Virus record (IMG/VR): IMGVR_UViG_3300017762_000021
Location: 1 to 38,666 of that record
From: a virus
Reading direction: 5' to 3' (one strand)
Length of the DNA: 38,666 bases
The position numbers were made by a program, and so were the translations under genes. Below, piece by piece: positions 8,150-17,642 of the stretch. Each line of letters starts with the position of its first letter. Within the stretch, counting starts at the first letter, position 1. The notes beneath the pieces were generated by a model. The model was not told where the DNA came from. It worked only from the letters and a program-made list of their open reading frames with translations, and did no database searches.

Positions 8150-11100
8150 TAGTCTTCTATTAGTATCCTCTCGTTATCTCTATCTATTGTTATTTTACTT
8201 CCTACTGCTATTGTCTCTCCTGTGTCTACATCTCCTGATGTATTAAATGGTGAGTTTGCTATACTTCCTACATTTACCTGTGCTGAACTACCTCCGCCTG
8301 ATAGCACTCCATTTGCTGCAAGTGTTATACCATTATTTCTTATAGATTTTGAGGCATCAAGTGGGTCTACACCTTCTTTTACTCTACTAAATTTAGTTCT
8401 AGAGTCTGAGGACAATACATCATATGTTTGATTGCTTCCTCCTGTACCTATTTTATAAGTAAATACCCCATCTGTAGAGTTTGCTGGAACTGTAAATCTA
8501 TGTGCTGTTTCTTGAGCTTTTGCATTAGTTTCAGCCGTGGTTGCTCTAGCTTGAATCTGTGTCGGTGTTTCTCCTCCTATACCGCCTATAGTTACTGAAC
8601 CTGTACCTGCTCCTGATAACGAACCATTAGAGTTCATTGTAATTTTAGTATTATTCACTTTTATTGATGAAGTACCTATTCCTTGTAGTATACCACTCGA
8701 GTCTACAGTAACTCCTTCATTTCTTATGGATTTTGAGGCATCAAGTGGGTCTACACCTTCTTTTACTCTACTAAATTTAGTTCTAGAGTCTGAGGACAAT
8801 ACATCATATGTTTGGTTTCCTCCTCCTGTGCCTATTTTATAAGTAAATACTCCATCTGTACTATTAGCAGGTACTGTAAATCTATGCGTAGACTCTTGCA
8901 GTTTAGCTGCTGTCTCTGCGTCATCTGCTTTTACCTGTGAGTCTGCTGTATTTTCTAATGTTTTAGTTGCATCGCCAGGTAATTTGTTATTTCTTAAGTT
9001 ATCAAGTTTTGTTCTTTCTGTACTATTAAATACATTAACAGTACTATTCGTACCATCTAAAGTTAGGGTAAATACTCCTTGTGTTGAATTATCTGCAAAA
9101 GTTGTTTTATTTGGTTTTTGTCCAGAATCAAAAACTTTATTAGAGCCTACAATATCTGCCTCAAGAATACTATCATTTTGAATACTTATATTTGCATTAC
9201 CAGGTGCTTTACCTAGTCTTAAGTTAGCAAGTTTTCCTCTTTCAGTAGAATCAAATACATCTACATCTTCAACATTCCCACCATTTATTTTAAATCTCCA
9301 ACGTCCTTGTTCTGAATCATCTACTTTTTCAAATTTATTTGCGTCTGAAGGTGGTTTTGTTCCTCCTATATCTCCATAGTTTTGAACATATCTTATTGGG
9401 TCATTCCATGTAATTGTTGAACTTCCTGCAGGTTTATTACCAACAGAAACCCAAAGTATTCCACTGCCATTACTAAATGCAGTTACAATACTAGTATACC
9501 AACCTGAAGGCGGATTTGATGTGCCTGCAGCTGGTGCGTCTGGTTCAGTACTACTAAATTTATAAATATTTATAATACTATTACCAGTATCTCCTGTAGC
9601 ACCATCTCTGACTCTTAAAAGTGTAAGCTCATCTTCATCTACTATATATTGACCTCCAGGAGAAGACGAAGCAGAATATGCTTCTACTTTAAATACTTCA
9701 GCACCTAAACTTATAGCACCTGCACTTACATTTACTGTGTTATCTGTAGAAAGTGCTTGTATAGTACTAAAGTTCTCTCCACCGTCTGTAGATTTTAAGA
9801 ATTTATATTCGTAACTTCCAAAAATTGTAAAAGGAGAAGGAGGTGTTGCTCTTAGTTCAATTGTAGAAGGGCTAGGATTTGCTCCTGTATTGTCGTATTT
9901 GAAAACCTGTTCTGATGCTACTAAATTAGTGCTTGCAAAAATGGTTGTTTTATCTATCGTGTATACTTTTTCAATAGTTATAGAACTAGCAGTTACCGTG
10001 CCTGTCATTGTAAAGTTTTCTATATCGGAAGACCAACTGCCTCCAGCTAATGAATAAACTCCTGTTGAGTTATTAATTGTAAGAGTTAAATTATTTTGTG
10101 TTTTTGTCGTTGAAGTTGCACCGACAGTTCCTCCACTAATCCCATATACTACTCCAGAAGTAAGTTCTGAAGCTCCGCTATATATCTTAAATTCTCCACC
10201 TGTTCCTGTATAGTTTATAGTATTGTTATTAAAGTCAAAGAAGGAACCTACTGTTGCTGAAGCAGCTTCGTTGGTTAATAGACCATTTATACCTGCTGCT
10301 CCTGTACTACCATCATCTCCTTTTTTTGATTTCGTAAATGTTTGTGCTTTTGTAAGAGTTACTGTATCTTCTATATCAATACTATACTCTATTTCTGAAA
10401 GGTCTGTACCATTTGCAACACCACTATGATTTCCAACTGTAATATTTTTATTTCCTGAATTAAATAACTGAAATGTTCCTGGTGTAATATTTGTTGCGCT
10501 TGTTGTAACTGCGTACTCATTCGTAGAAGGTGTAGTATTATTTGCTACTGGAGTAAGTTGTGTTGCTCCTTTATATACTTCTATTTTTGTACCTGAATTT
10601 GCAAAACTACTTACTACACCAGTATTTGATGCAGGGAAGGTATGTGCTTCATTAGTTAGTATAGCTGTATATGCTGGGGCACCATCTGTACCTTGGCTTC
10701 CTTGTTGTAGTGAGGTAAGTGTGATTGTATCAAATGCAAGTTCTGTTTGGTTTGCTTCTGCTACACCAACCTTAATTGTTTGTGGAGTAGTATTTATACT
10801 TGAAGGAACACTAAAATTAATTGTATCTGTGGTTGTATTTGAGCCGTTTGCTGTAAACGTTCCTTCATCACTTATACCATCTCCTGTAAATCTAAAATAT
10901 GGATTAGTGAAATTTTGAGCAGTCGCTGTTAATACAATTGTACTACTAGGGCTTGGATTTGTACCATCCGGTCCGTATACGATTGAATAATCACTTGCTG
11001 TTAAATTAACTGTTCTTGAGTCTGTACCCGCTCCTGCAGCTCCTGGTATACTTTTACCTAGTGAAATAACTCTTGTCGCAATTGTTTCATTTGTTTCTCT

Positions 11101-14100
11101 GTCTGTAATCGTAACTGTTATCTTAGCTATATCGGCTGCCATTGCTGTAACTGTTATTGCTCCTGTGCTAGAGTTTATCACTGAAGTACAGTTTGAATCT
11201 GATTTTGTTAATCCGAAAGTACTTGGTGTTGAGCCAGAACTTGCAAAGACATAACTTATTGTGCCTTTGTTAACTGTGTATGAATTTGTAAAACTTGAAA
11301 AATCTGTAACAAGTCCAGCTGCTGATGAAGGGAAGTTATGGTTTTCATTGGTTCCATTAATTGTAAAAGCATCGGCACCTCTATTACCACTAGAAAAGTT
11401 AACTAATGAGAAAACTCCTCCAGTATTTGTTACTGCTGCAAGTATAGAGTCATTTGCATTTGAAGTTCTAAGTGTCTGTCTGAATACATTTACACTGTTG
11501 TATGCTCTTGTAGGAGCAGTTGTTAAACTCAAAGCAGTATTACTTTCTATGTGACCAACAGTAGTTATAAATCTAGTTGTTCCTGCATCACCAATAATTA
11601 TAACATCTCCTGCTTCAAAACCTGTAGCAGATACATCAAATGTTGTACCTGTACCACTAACATCTACAGATGAAGCAGCTACTGATACAGTACCACTTAA
11701 TTGTGTAAAGTCTTCATTAGACTCTCCTAATCTTGTTGCATATTGGAAATAGTTTTCTACTCCATTTGCATCTTCTGTTGTTTCTTCTGTTTGGAAAAAT
11801 ACTGGTTGTAATAAATCTGTTCGTGTTTCCCCTCTTGATAGACTTCCATCGTAGTCTAAATATAAATAACCTGTTTCTCCATTTCCTAAATTATTAAAGT
11901 TTGCCTGAGTTGTCGCAGTAGTATTTCCTGAAGAAACAACATTTATAACTGGTAAGCCAGGATTAGGTGGTGTATATGTGTAAGTACTTGAAGCAAAAGT
12001 AACTGTACCATTTGAAGTATTAACATCAATTGGACAACTTAAAATACCGCCACGAGCAATACCTCCATTAAGTCCAAATCCAACTGCAGGAATATTTTGA
12101 GGTAATAGTTTATCTTCATTAATTTCTATAGTTCTTTGTACCCAAGATGATGTAACACCAATAGAGTTTACAGTTCTTACTCTAACTATTACTTCTCCTG
12201 TAACTCCTAAATCTTTTATTCTAAAACTTGTAGTATTCGTGCTTGATATAGTTTCTCTTAAGAACTTACCTAGCACATCTCCTTCATCTGCATTATGCGC
12301 TATTTCATAAGCTGCTAAGTGTTCATAGACATCGTCTACATTATCACCATTTGGGTCTTGTATACCGTTAGTAGGATGTTGCCATTCTACTAATAAATCT
12401 CTTCCATTTTCTGCACCTATGTCTCCTTGTCCACTAGAAACTACTTCTAAGAATACTTCTTGAGGCTCTGGAACAGCGTCTGAATCTCTTGGAGGTCTCA
12501 TTACATCAGGTATATTAGGTATGATATATCCTCTATCTATAGAGTCGAATTTTGATATATCATATTCTACAGCACTTATAGAGAAAGTCATTTCTTCAAA
12601 GTTTTCTTTAATAGAAGTTATCATGTACTGTTTTAAACTTCCAGCTACGCTTGAGCCGTCTGCTTTTTGACCTGATACAGTATATATTACCTCTCCATTT
12701 GGAACGGAAGAAAATGCACTACTTACAGTTATAGCACTAGAGCTAAAGTTTGAAATAGGTTTTGTTTCTATTCTAGTTTCTTCTGACCATGTTAACTGTA
12801 CTGCAGCTCCTGCATCATCTTTACAGTTTGATGCCTTTGCTTCTGTATCAATAGATGCTCCGCTTTCGTCGAGTAGTACTAAATCTCCTTGTCTATAATT
12901 AGTAGAGTTTATAGTAGCAGAAGTTTGAGTTAAGTAAGCACCTCCGCTTGGATAGATTAAATGTAAGTCAAAGTTGTCATTTTGATTTAAAAATCCACTT
13001 ATATCACGGTCAGTCTTAACTACTGTTGTTGTAGAAGAAGATGTTGTTGTAACTCTACCACTTGCAACTATATCTGTTAAGTCTGGGTCTTGTACATTAA
13101 TTACATCTCCAGGTCTTAGCATACCACCATTAATACCTGTTTCAAAACTACAGATTTCTTTCTCTTTTAGCTCTCCTGCTAAGTGCCATTTACCATATCT
13201 TATAGCTTGACCTTCTGACGTACAACCAAAAGCTGTAACATTCTTACTTTTTATTTTTCCTGTTTTAGCTATATCGTCACTATCTTCGACAGTAACAACA
13301 TCTTGCTTGTATGATTTTTCTGGGTTGTTCCAAGTTACTACAACTTGATTATTTCTAAATCTACTAGAAGTGCCTTGGTATGTGAAATCTCCATTAATTA
13401 CATTTGATTTTGTAAATGTGTATATTGCACCTTTTTGAATATTAGCACCAAGACTTACTTGCCCATTCCACCATATTAACATACTTCTCATTGTAGTACT
13501 AAAGTTCTTTAATATTTTTATAGCATTTTGATTCTTTTGTATATAAATATTACACTCAAAGCGAGGTTCTACTCCCCCTTTTCCATCAGGTACAAGTTCG
13601 TCACAATATTTTGCTAAGCTGTACATAGTATACTTATCAATCATTGAGAAGTCAAAATCAGGGTCAATATGTTGTCCTAACCCATAACGAGGATTAGTCA
13701 TTAAATCCATAAATATCCAAACTGGATTACTTGTATATACTGGTTCGTAATTTACATGAGAAGGTGAAAATGTTTTCTTATCGCCTCTAAAGTTACCGTC
13801 CCAATCTACATATGCTGAAGTATCTGCACCACTTGTTACATTTCTTGTATAAGCTGCACTTGTTCTTCTAAGTCCTGCCCCTGTTTTTTCTTCTTTTGGA
13901 AAATAGTTTGTAGGAACTTTTACTTTTAATCCTCTAATTTCATATGACCTTTTTGGTATAGATGTGAAATCTTTTGCATCTACAATAACTCCTGCATATG
14001 CTGTATAAGGAAAACTTAATTTATCTGTTATAATATTTTCAATACTTTGCAAAGTAGCAGAAGAACTCCATGCCCAATTACCCTCTTGACCATTTACTTC

Positions 14101-15459
14101 ATTTATTCTTTCTACTTTTATTGTATAGTTATCAAACGGTTGAAATTTACTAATATCAAACTCATAAATATAGTTAAAGTTTCTTTTTGTACCAGCTACA
14201 ATTGCTGTTCCAACAGTAACTCCACCTCTATGTCCTGCACTATAATTATATCCATATTTTCTGCTTACACTACTATAACTTGACTGCCCATTTAATATTG
14301 TTGTATGTTCTGTTCCATTTCTTTCGTATACTAAACTAATTCTATATATCGCCCCTTGTTTTTCTATCTTATTACCGTCTGCTTTGTAAGCGTTCAATCC
14401 TTGCGGAAAGTTAAAAGTTAATCTAATTAAATCAACTTCACCTGGGTCAGATACTCCCATACCACCGCTGCCTGATGCAACATAGTTACCCGCTGTTCCT
14501 GTATAAGGAGGATTGTCTGTTTTTCCTAATCTTTTACCTTGTTCTGTCCAAGTAGGATATCCTGTATTTGGTACGGTATCTAAGTTTCCATTTGTTACTC
14601 TGTATGCGACTGAAGCACTACCGATACCTGCTGGTGTCGGCAGATAAGTTTGATTTCTAGTACCATGTCTAAATGCCCATAAAAAGTTATCGTATTTTGC
14701 TAGAGGTTTTTGTGTTGCTGTTCTTGTTGGAGTACTAAGCGTTGCTGTTGTATTACTTGTGTCTACACCACCTGCTGCTATTGTTACTTTATTTTGTGAA
14801 GGGTTATAACTTGTTACAGTTCCAACATAGTCTAGTTTACAGACTGCATTTGTTGTATTTTTTGAAGGTCTAAGATTTACTCGAACTGCTGCAGTATTGA
14901 TAAACTCTGTAACACGAGCAGTAAAATCTCCTCCATCGGGCCCTGCTCCTGTAATTCTAATATGTGGTAAAAGTTTTTTGGTTCCGTCTGGAACTACATC
15001 TGAAGAAGCAAAGGTGAATCCTGAAGCTCCTGAAATAATGGTATTTCCTACTGATGTATTGATTGTTCCTCTTTTTGAGCCTCCTACAATTAATACATCC
15101 CTACTGCCTTGTGCTGTATTTGCTGAATTTATAAAAGAAGGAGTATTATGGTCAGTTACAACTCCTGTTGAAGCAACATAACTAACATCTGTAGCATCTA
15201 AAATAGCTACTATGTCCTTATCCCCATAATTAAATGCTTGGTTTCCCCCGAGTTTAATACTTGCACCATCATCTACTAAACCTTCAATAGGGCCTTCTGA
15301 TAATGCATCATAAATTACTGCTGTTTGATGATAAGTAATCCCTGAGCCTCCACCAGAGGTAGTTGTACCAATATTAGCAAGTGAGTTGTTATCTTCTGCA
15401 CTCTTTTCGTTTTCTGCAACTGTCGTTGCTATTTTCATCATACTTGATAACCAACCCAT
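8149..15459 (-). CDS. J: Tail tip attachment protein J (host specificity), 2436 aa
   Basis: Follows gpK- and gpI-like genes as in lambda. Residues about 1-110 and 570-690 match the J core: an N-terminal YHQTAVIYDALSEGPIEGLV signature and the segment from VWIFMDLMTNPRYGLG to the MLIWWNGQVSLG strand. A fibronectin type III-like domain lies near 1000-1110 (LLVEWQHP, then GEVIVRVRTVNSIG). After it come three related modules starting LTNEAHTFPAS, NGTNENHNFPSS and LLTNEAASATVG, joined by short collagen-like G-x-y linkers (GTDGAPA, GDDGSTGAAG, GATGDTGN). The last ~300 residues hold two near-identical ~75-residue copies. At 2436 residues it is about twice lambda J (1132), the extra length being the distal modules. 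It should sit at the tail end and recognise the receptor. Confidence 0.92.
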   Translation of the reverse strand: MGWLSSMMKIATTVAENEKSAEDNNSLANIGTTTSGGGSGITYHQTAVIYDALSEGPIEGLVDDGASIKLGGNQAFNYGDKDIVAILDATDVSYVASTGVVTDHNTPSFINSANTAQGSRDVLIVGGSKRGTINTSVGNTIISGASGFTFASSDVVPDGTKKLLPHIRITGAGPDGGDFTARVTEFINTAAVRVNLRPSKNTTNAVCKLDYVGTVTSYNPSQNKVTIAAGGVDTSNTTATLSTPTRTATQKPLAKYDNFLWAFRHGTRNQTYLPTPAGIGSASVAYRVTNGNLDTVPNTGYPTWTEQGKRLGKTDNPPYTGTAGNYVASGSGGMGVSDPGEVDLIRLTFNFPQGLNAYKADGNKIEKQGAIYRISLVYERNGTEHTTILNGQSSYSSVSRKYGYNYSAGHRGGVTVGTAIVAGTKRNFNYIYEFDISKFQPFDNYTIKVERINEVNGQEGNWAWSSSATLQSIENIITDKLSFPYTAYAGVIVDAKDFTSIPKRSYEIRGLKVKVPTNYFPKEEKTGAGLRRTSAAYTRNVTSGADTSAYVDWDGNFRGDKKTFSPSHVNYEPVYTSNPVWIFMDLMTNPRYGLGQHIDPDFDFSMIDKYTMYSLAKYCDELVPDGKGGVEPRFECNIYIQKNQNAIKILKNFSTTMRSMLIWWNGQVSLGANIQKGAIYTFTKSNVINGDFTYQGTSSRFRNNQVVVTWNNPEKSYKQDVVTVEDSDDIAKTGKIKSKNVTAFGCTSEGQAIRYGKWHLAGELKEKEICSFETGINGGMLRPGDVINVQDPDLTDIVASGRVTTTSSSTTTVVKTDRDISGFLNQNDNFDLHLIYPSGGAYLTQTSATINSTNYRQGDLVLLDESGASIDTEAKASNCKDDAGAAVQLTWSEETRIETKPISNFSSSAITVSSAFSSVPNGEVIYTVSGQKADGSSVAGSLKQYMITSIKENFEEMTFSISAVEYDISKFDSIDRGYIIPNIPDVMRPPRDSDAVPEPQEVFLEVVSSGQGDIGAENGRDLLVEWQHPTNGIQDPNGDNVDDVYEHLAAYEIAHNADEGDVLGKFLRETISSTNTTSFRIKDLGVTGEVIVRVRTVNSIGVTSSWVQRTIEINEDKLLPQNIPAVGFGLNGGIARGGILSCPIDVNTSNGTVTFASSTYTYTPPNPGLPVINVVSSGNTTATTQANFNNLGNGETGYLYLDYDGSLSRGETRTDLLQPVFFQTEETTEDANGVENYFQYATRLGESNEDFTQLSGTVSVAASSVDVSGTGTTFDVSATGFEAGDVIIIGDAGTTRFITTVGHIESNTALSLTTAPTRAYNSVNVFRQTLRTSNANDSILAAVTNTGGVFSLVNFSSGNRGADAFTINGTNENHNFPSSAAGLVTDFSSFTNSYTVNKGTISYVFASSGSTPSTFGLTKSDSNCTSVINSSTGAITVTAMAADIAKITVTITDRETNETIATRVISLGKSIPGAAGAGTDSRTVNLTASDYSIVYGPDGTNPSPSSTIVLTATAQNFTNPYFRFTGDGISDEGTFTANGSNTTTDTINFSVPSSINTTPQTIKVGVAEANQTELAFDTITLTSLQQGSQGTDGAPAYTAILTNEAHTFPASNTGVVSSFANSGTKIEVYKGATQLTPVANNTTPSTNEYAVTTSATNITPGTFQLFNSGNKNITVGNHSGVANGTDLSEIEYSIDIEDTVTLTKAQTFTKSKKGDDGSTGAAGINGLLTNEAASATVGSFFDFNNNTINYTGTGGEFKIYSGASELTSGVVYGISGGTVGATSTTKTQNNLTLTINNSTGVYSLAGGSWSSDIENFTMTGTVTASSITIEKVYTIDKTTIFASTNLVASEQVFKYDNTGANPSPSTIELRATPPSPFTIFGSYEYKFLKSTDGGENFSTIQALSTDNTVNVSAGAISLGAEVFKVEAYSASSSPGGQYIVDEDELTLLRVRDGATGDTGNSIINIYKFSSTEPDAPAAGTSNPPSGWYTSIVTAFSNGSGILWVSVGNKPAGSSTITWNDPIRYVQNYGDIGGTKPPSDANKFEKVDDSEQGRWRFKINGGNVEDVDVFDSTERGKLANLRLGKAPGNANISIQNDSILEADIVGSNKVFDSGQKPNKTTFADNSTQGVFTLTLDGTNSTVNVFNSTERTKLDNLRNNKLPGDATKTLENTADSQVKADDAETAAKLQESTHRFTVPANSTDGVFTYKIGTGGGNQTYDVLSSDSRTKFSRVKEGVDPLDASKSIRNEGVTVDSSGILQGIGTSSIKVNNTKITMNSNGSLSGAGTGSVTIGGIGGETPTQIQARATTAETNAKAQETAHRFTVPANSTDGVFTYKIGTGGSNQTYDVLSSDSRTKFSRVKEGVDPLDASKSIRNNGITLAANGVLSGGGSSAQVNVGSIANSPFNTSGDVDTGETIAVGSKITIDRDNERILIED
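8345..8430 (-). repeat. Exact 86-bp direct repeat in J, copy 2 in reading direction
   Basis: The 86 bases starting gattttgaggcatcaagtgg are identical to 8729-8814, exactly 384 bases (128 codons) away, so both copies are in the same frame. They encode the DVLSSDSRTKFSRVKEGVD part of the terminal J module. Near-identity continues into the flanks at the protein level (HRFTVPANSTDGVFTYK in both). Confidence 0.85.
8729..8814 (-). repeat. Exact 86-bp direct repeat in J, copy 1 in reading direction
   Basis: Partner of the copy at 8345-8430. The identity includes wobble positions, unlike other repeats in this gene, which points to recent duplication or recombination-driven homogenisation. Confidence 0.85.
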
Positions 15460-15460
15460 A

Positions 15461-16111
15461 TTATGCCTCGAAATTTACATCGCCAAAAGCGTCTTTTGTA
15501 TATCCAGTAGAATTTGTTTTTCTAACTTTCGTAAAACCAAAGTTTGTAACAACTCCACCACACTCTACTCTACCATATGCCATAGGTACAGGTACCCCTA
15601 CTTTTGTTGTATTAACTGGTCCGTTAAACAAAGAAGACTTTTCAGGCTCATCGTTTCCGTCAGCGTCTGGCATCACCATGTCTATAATACCTTGTAATGC
15701 TAACATTGCTCCCATAGCACCTATAGCGTACCCTAATGCTCCTCCTGTTACTATAGCTCCCCATATAAGTAAAGCTCCTGCTATAACTTTGAATAAACCT
15801 TTAACAAGTTTACCAAAAATCGCTCCAGCAGGAACAGGAGTAATAATTATATCGTCATCATCTAAAAAATTTCCTATATCTTGTTCTCCGATAAAGTCAT
15901 CTATGTTTTCTTTTGCATATGCCTTTACTTCACTTCCTCTCTGAACAGTAAACTTTATACCTAAATCAGTACACTCCATAATATATCTACGAAGTCCTCC
16001 TTTCATTACATCAATGGCGTGCATAGCTTCTTGAATTGTTTTTACATTCAATCTATGCTCCTTTCCAAAGAGTTCTCCCATTCTTCCTTTTAATTTTATT
16101 GTTCTTGTCAT
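15461..16111 (-). CDS. I: Tail assembly protein I (lambda gpI-like), 216 aa
   Basis: N-terminal ubiquitin-like beta-grasp pattern (TIKLKGRMGELFGKEHRLNVKT) with VSxx-like spacing, as in lambda gpI. A hydrophobic Gly/Ala-rich segment at about residues 98-145 is followed by the diagnostic C-terminal stretch SLFNGPVNTTKVGVPVPMAYG. Length (216) is close to lambda gpI (223). It overlaps the JAMM gene by four bases and ends 2 bases before J. In lambda this protein is needed for tip assembly but is not kept in the mature tail; the same role is inferred here. Confidence 0.9.
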   Translation of the reverse strand: MTRTIKLKGRMGELFGKEHRLNVKTIQEAMHAIDVMKGGLRRYIMECTDLGIKFTVQRGSEVKAYAKENIDDFIGEQDIGNFLDDDDIIITPVPAGAIFGKLVKGLFKVIAGALLIWGAIVTGGALGYAIGAMGAMLALQGIIDMVMPDADGNDEPEKSSLFNGPVNTTKVGVPVPMAYGRVECGGVVTNFGFTKVRKTNSTGYTKDAFGDVNFEA

Positions 16112-16422
16112 TTTGGCTCTAAAATTGTATAATCTTTGTCGGGATACGATACGATAAAGTATGGTATGCCAATCTCGTTACAGTTATTAATATCATGCTC
16201 ACTTGGATGACAATCTTCATCATAGTGACTATGGACTACATATAATATTTTCGAAATAGCTTGAATTGTTGCGAAAGCTAATGGGTTCATTTCAAACTCA
16301 TTTTCATTTTCAGAAATATTTTCCATGGGAATATATCGTTTGTTGTTACCATCTTGTATAACAAGTCCACAACACTCGCGCGGGGCACATTCTGCAGCAT
16401 GCTCAAATATACTATCAATCAT
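16108..16422 (-). CDS. K: gpK-like JAMM metalloprotease domain protein, 104 aa
   Basis: Contains a complete JAMM/MPN+ zinc site: Glu16 (PRECCGL), His64 and His66 (VVHSHYD), Ser74 and Asp77 (HPSEHD), fitting E...HxHx7Sx2D. In lambda gpK this domain is followed by an NlpC/P60 peptidoglycan hydrolase; here the protein stops after 104 residues and no NlpC/P60 gene lies between L and I. Overlaps of 4 bases with both neighbours confirm the L-K-I order. Predicted role: zinc-dependent processing or deconjugation during tail-tip assembly. Confidence 0.88.
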   Translation of the reverse strand: MIDSIFEHAAECAPRECCGLVIQDGNNKRYIPMENISENENEFEMNPLAFATIQAISKILYVVHSHYDEDCHPSEHDINNCNEIGIPYFIVSYPDKDYTILEPK

Positions 16423-17642
16423 TTAAAGTTTCTCGCTGCTGGAAAACCTCCAAAAGGTAACACAGCATTTGTGTTTGTTGCTGCTTTACCTGTTGATGTG
16501 GTACTAGTAAGACTTTTAGGAGCAAACCCAAATCTCATTTTACATCCTGTAGTGGTTTTACTACACAAGTCTCCTTTTTTCCAATACTTTGTATATCCAG
16601 GTGCTTGACTTTCACTAGGCTGGTCAGCTTTCCATAGTAATGTTTTATTATAAGTTTCTGAAGTAGATACATTATCCGTAAATACTACATAATCATTATC
16701 TCTATCATCAACGTAAGTAAAGTATTCTGTACCGTGGTTATATGTAGAGTAAACTCTTATTCTTTTATAATTAGAGTTACTATCTGAAGGTGTTCCAAGA
16801 ACTCCAGATTTTGTTGCTTGCCAGTAGTTACTTACAGTTACACTACTAGTGCCTCCATCTGCATTAAATCTTGCAGAAGTTTTAGTATTTCTATAATAAG
16901 CATCTTTTGTAGCACTAAAACTTGTGGAGCCTACTGTTATAAAACTTGTTGTTGAAGGCACTATATATTCATCATCTTCATTTACGAATACAGTAAATTT
17001 AACACCATTACCTGTGCTGCCTCCATATACTGTTCCTTCTATATGCCAATTACACCCACTTTGTTCTCTTTTCCATCTGTCTAAATGAGGACTTGCGCCT
17101 TGATATTTAAATGAACATCTATCTGCATAAATTACTCTTGCAGGTATTTTTGCAGTCTCTAAATCAAATGGGGATAGTAATTCTATTTGAACATAACTTT
17201 TGCTTCTTGTCTTAATTCTATCCATAATCCAGACTTGTCTAGGATATTCTGTAGGTGGGTTTGAACTGCTTCCAGACCCATTATCTAGATATTTTTTCAG
17301 AGTTGTTCTACGAATAAATTTTAATCCAAGGATATCGTTGTAGTCTAATGTTCCAATTGCATTGCTAAATACTGTATTTATATTTGCTATGAGTATATTT
17401 GGTCTTGCCATAGCACCATCATTTTTTGTTTCAAATCCTTCTGATTTTATAGGTAGTGCAACATACTCTCTAATTGTACTTGGTGAGTCATAGTCTCTAA
17501 AATGTAAAGTACTTAAATCTTCTTCTAATCCGCTATGAAAGTATACAAACTCTCCTTTCTCATACTCTAGTTCATAGAGATGTATCAGTTCTGAGCCTGG
17601 GTCAAGTTTTTGAAAATCTTCTACTAGTGGTTTATCTGCCAT
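16419..17642 (-). CDS. L: Minor tail protein L (Fe-S tail tip protein) with large insertion, 407 aa
   Basis: The first ~200 residues follow lambda gpL: FQKLDPGSELIHLYELE, VWIMDRI, LLSPFDLETAKIPAR, then Cys176 (DRCSFKYQG) and Cys197 (SGCNWH). The C-terminus has Cys360 and Cys367 (GDLCSKTTTGCKMRFG) and the gpL ending LPFGGFPAARNF. These four cysteines match the [4Fe-4S] ligand set known for lambda gpL. In lambda the second and third cysteines are about 23 residues apart; here they are 163 apart. The inserted Thr/Ser/Tyr-rich, beta-type segment (about 205-350) explains why the protein is 407 rather than ~230 residues. Confidence 0.88.
   Translation of the reverse strand: MADKPLVEDFQKLDPGSELIHLYELEYEKGEFVYFHSGLEEDLSTLHFRDYDSPSTIREYVALPIKSEGFETKNDGAMARPNILIANINTVFSNAIGTLDYNDILGLKFIRRTTLKKYLDNGSGSSSNPPTEYPRQVWIMDRIKTRSKSYVQIELLSPFDLETAKIPARVIYADRCSFKYQGASPHLDRWKREQSGCNWHIEGTVYGGSTGNGVKFTVFVNEDDEYIVPSTTSFITVGSTSFSATKDAYYRNTKTSARFNADGGTSSVTVSNYWQATKSGVLGTPSDSNSNYKRIRVYSTYNHGTEYFTYVDDRDNDYVVFTDNVSTSETYNKTLLWKADQPSESQAPGYTKYWKKGDLCSKTTTGCKMRFGFAPKSLTSTTSTGKAATNTNAVLPFGGFPAARNFK

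Noticed and set aside
15381-15944. Plus-strand ORF of 187 codons opposite gpI and J start
   Set aside because: It crosses two well-supported minus genes and shows no family resemblance or ribosome binding site.
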